Below are positions 5,642 through 6,103 of a stretch of DNA of 6,103 nucleotides, one piece after another. A program made the position numbers and the translations under genes. Under the pieces are notes generated by a model. The model saw only the letters and a program-made list of their open reading frames with translations, made no database searches and was not told the DNA's origin. Origin of the DNA: Promethearchaeota archaeon (GTDB lineage Archaea > Asgardarchaeota > Lokiarchaeia > Sigyniarchaeales > SOKP01); contig JAHLWE010000036.1 in the NCBI GenBank assembly GCA_019058135.1, forward strand, positions 1 through 6,103. The letters run 5' to 3'. Within the stretch, counting starts at the first letter, position 1; every line of letters starts with the position of its first letter.

Positions 5642-6103
5642 TTTTAAAAATATATTTCTAAGTTTTTTTGGAAGAGATAAATACAGAAGTTTTCCAAAAT
5701 CTACAAATGTTATATCTTTCTCAACTTCTATATTCCAAAAAAGATCATTATAAATTTTAATTAAATAAGCGTCGTTCCAATATTCATCAACAATTATATC
5801 TTGAAATTCTTGTGAATCCTCGAATTTTCCAAAATAATTTATTTTCCCATTATTTCTAATTCTTATTGAGAGATATTCGATTTTTAGATTCTCTTTTTCA
5901 TCGAATAGATTAAATAATCCTTCATCTTGTTGATCGAAAAAAAATATATTTTCAAGCTCCTGAGAATATTCATTTTAAAATTCTTGTAAATTTGTCAATA
6001 ATGGTTGTATTTTTTTGGATAAAAATTTAATTATATTTTCGCTTAAATTTATATCCTGTTCTTCAAAAAATGCTCTATAAAACATTGAATTCCAAAATTC
6101 AAA
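5642..6103 (-). pseudogene. 5' part of the CHAT gene, interrupted by an in-frame TAA and by the window edge
   Basis: The reading frame of the CHAT-like protein continues without a shift to the right edge. The 111 codons before the TTG at 5641 are protein-like (for example KIEYLSIRIRNNGKINYFGK and FVDFGKLLYLSLPKKL) but contain no ATG, GTG or TTG. They are preceded by TAA at 5977-5975, and another 42 open codons (FYRAFFEEQDINLSENIIKF and so on) continue upstream of it. The other two frames are not coding here, so this is a point nonsense change, not a frameshift. TAA is one base from CAA, AAA or GAA, and all of these suit the local charged helix. The stretch looks like a mixed alpha/beta lead-in to the CHAT domain, with no visible tetratricopeptide repeats. 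Either the gene is decayed, or the consensus sequence is wrong at this base. Confidence 0.5.

Noticed and set aside
5887..5973. ATG at 5973 overlapping the internal TAA of the CHAT gene (TAAAATG)
   Set aside because: It looks like a stop/start junction but opens a different frame that ends after about 30 codons, while the CHAT frame continues to be protein-like.
5972..5981. Palindrome ATTTTAAAAT over the internal stop
   Set aside because: Short pure A/T palindromes are abundant here; no flanking arms make it a hairpin or an operator.

Overview
The window looks archaeal. It is very AT-rich, its upstream regions carry TATA-like boxes about 25-30 nt from likely transcript starts, and it encodes a P-loop GTPase of the MglA/Arf-like group. 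That GTPase, the strong Lys/Ile/Asn bias and the mix of accessory genes would fit an Asgard (Lokiarchaeia-like) genome. This placement is an inference from style, not a phylogenetic result.

Layout: (1) 1-302, minus strand: the N-terminal part of a membrane-anchored amino-acid/solute-binding protein that runs off the left edge. (2) 303-517: an AT-rich gap. (3) 518-1030, plus strand: one reading frame broken by three in-frame stops (two TAA, one TAG), best read as a decayed gene of unknown function. (4) 1130-1750, plus strand: a small GTPase whose Walker A motif lies upstream of its first ATG. The frame appears to begin at an ATT codon behind a good Shine-Dalgarno sequence. (5) 1776-3974, minus strand: a 732-residue N6-adenine DNA methyltransferase, convergent with the GTPase. 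(6) 4100-4630, minus strand: a leucine-zipper plus phospholipase-D-like protein with a degenerate HKD motif. (7) 4715-6103, minus strand: a CHAT (caspase-like) domain protein with an in-frame TAA near its N-terminal side, no intact catalytic His/Cys pair, and a 5' end beyond the window.

Genes 5-7 lie in the same direction and could be one accessory or defence-type cluster (CHAT-like, PLD-like, DNA methyltransferase), although the methyltransferase seems to have its own promoter. By hand count the solute-binding protein and the first half of the GTPase are about 45% GC, while the flanking accessory genes are far lower. This suggests conserved core genes beside a fast-evolving or imported block. 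A recurring theme is coding frames intact except for single-base lesions: three stops in 518-1030, one stop in the CHAT gene, and ATG to ATT in the GTPase. This could mean gene decay, consensus errors in an assembled genome, or (least likely) some form of recoding.
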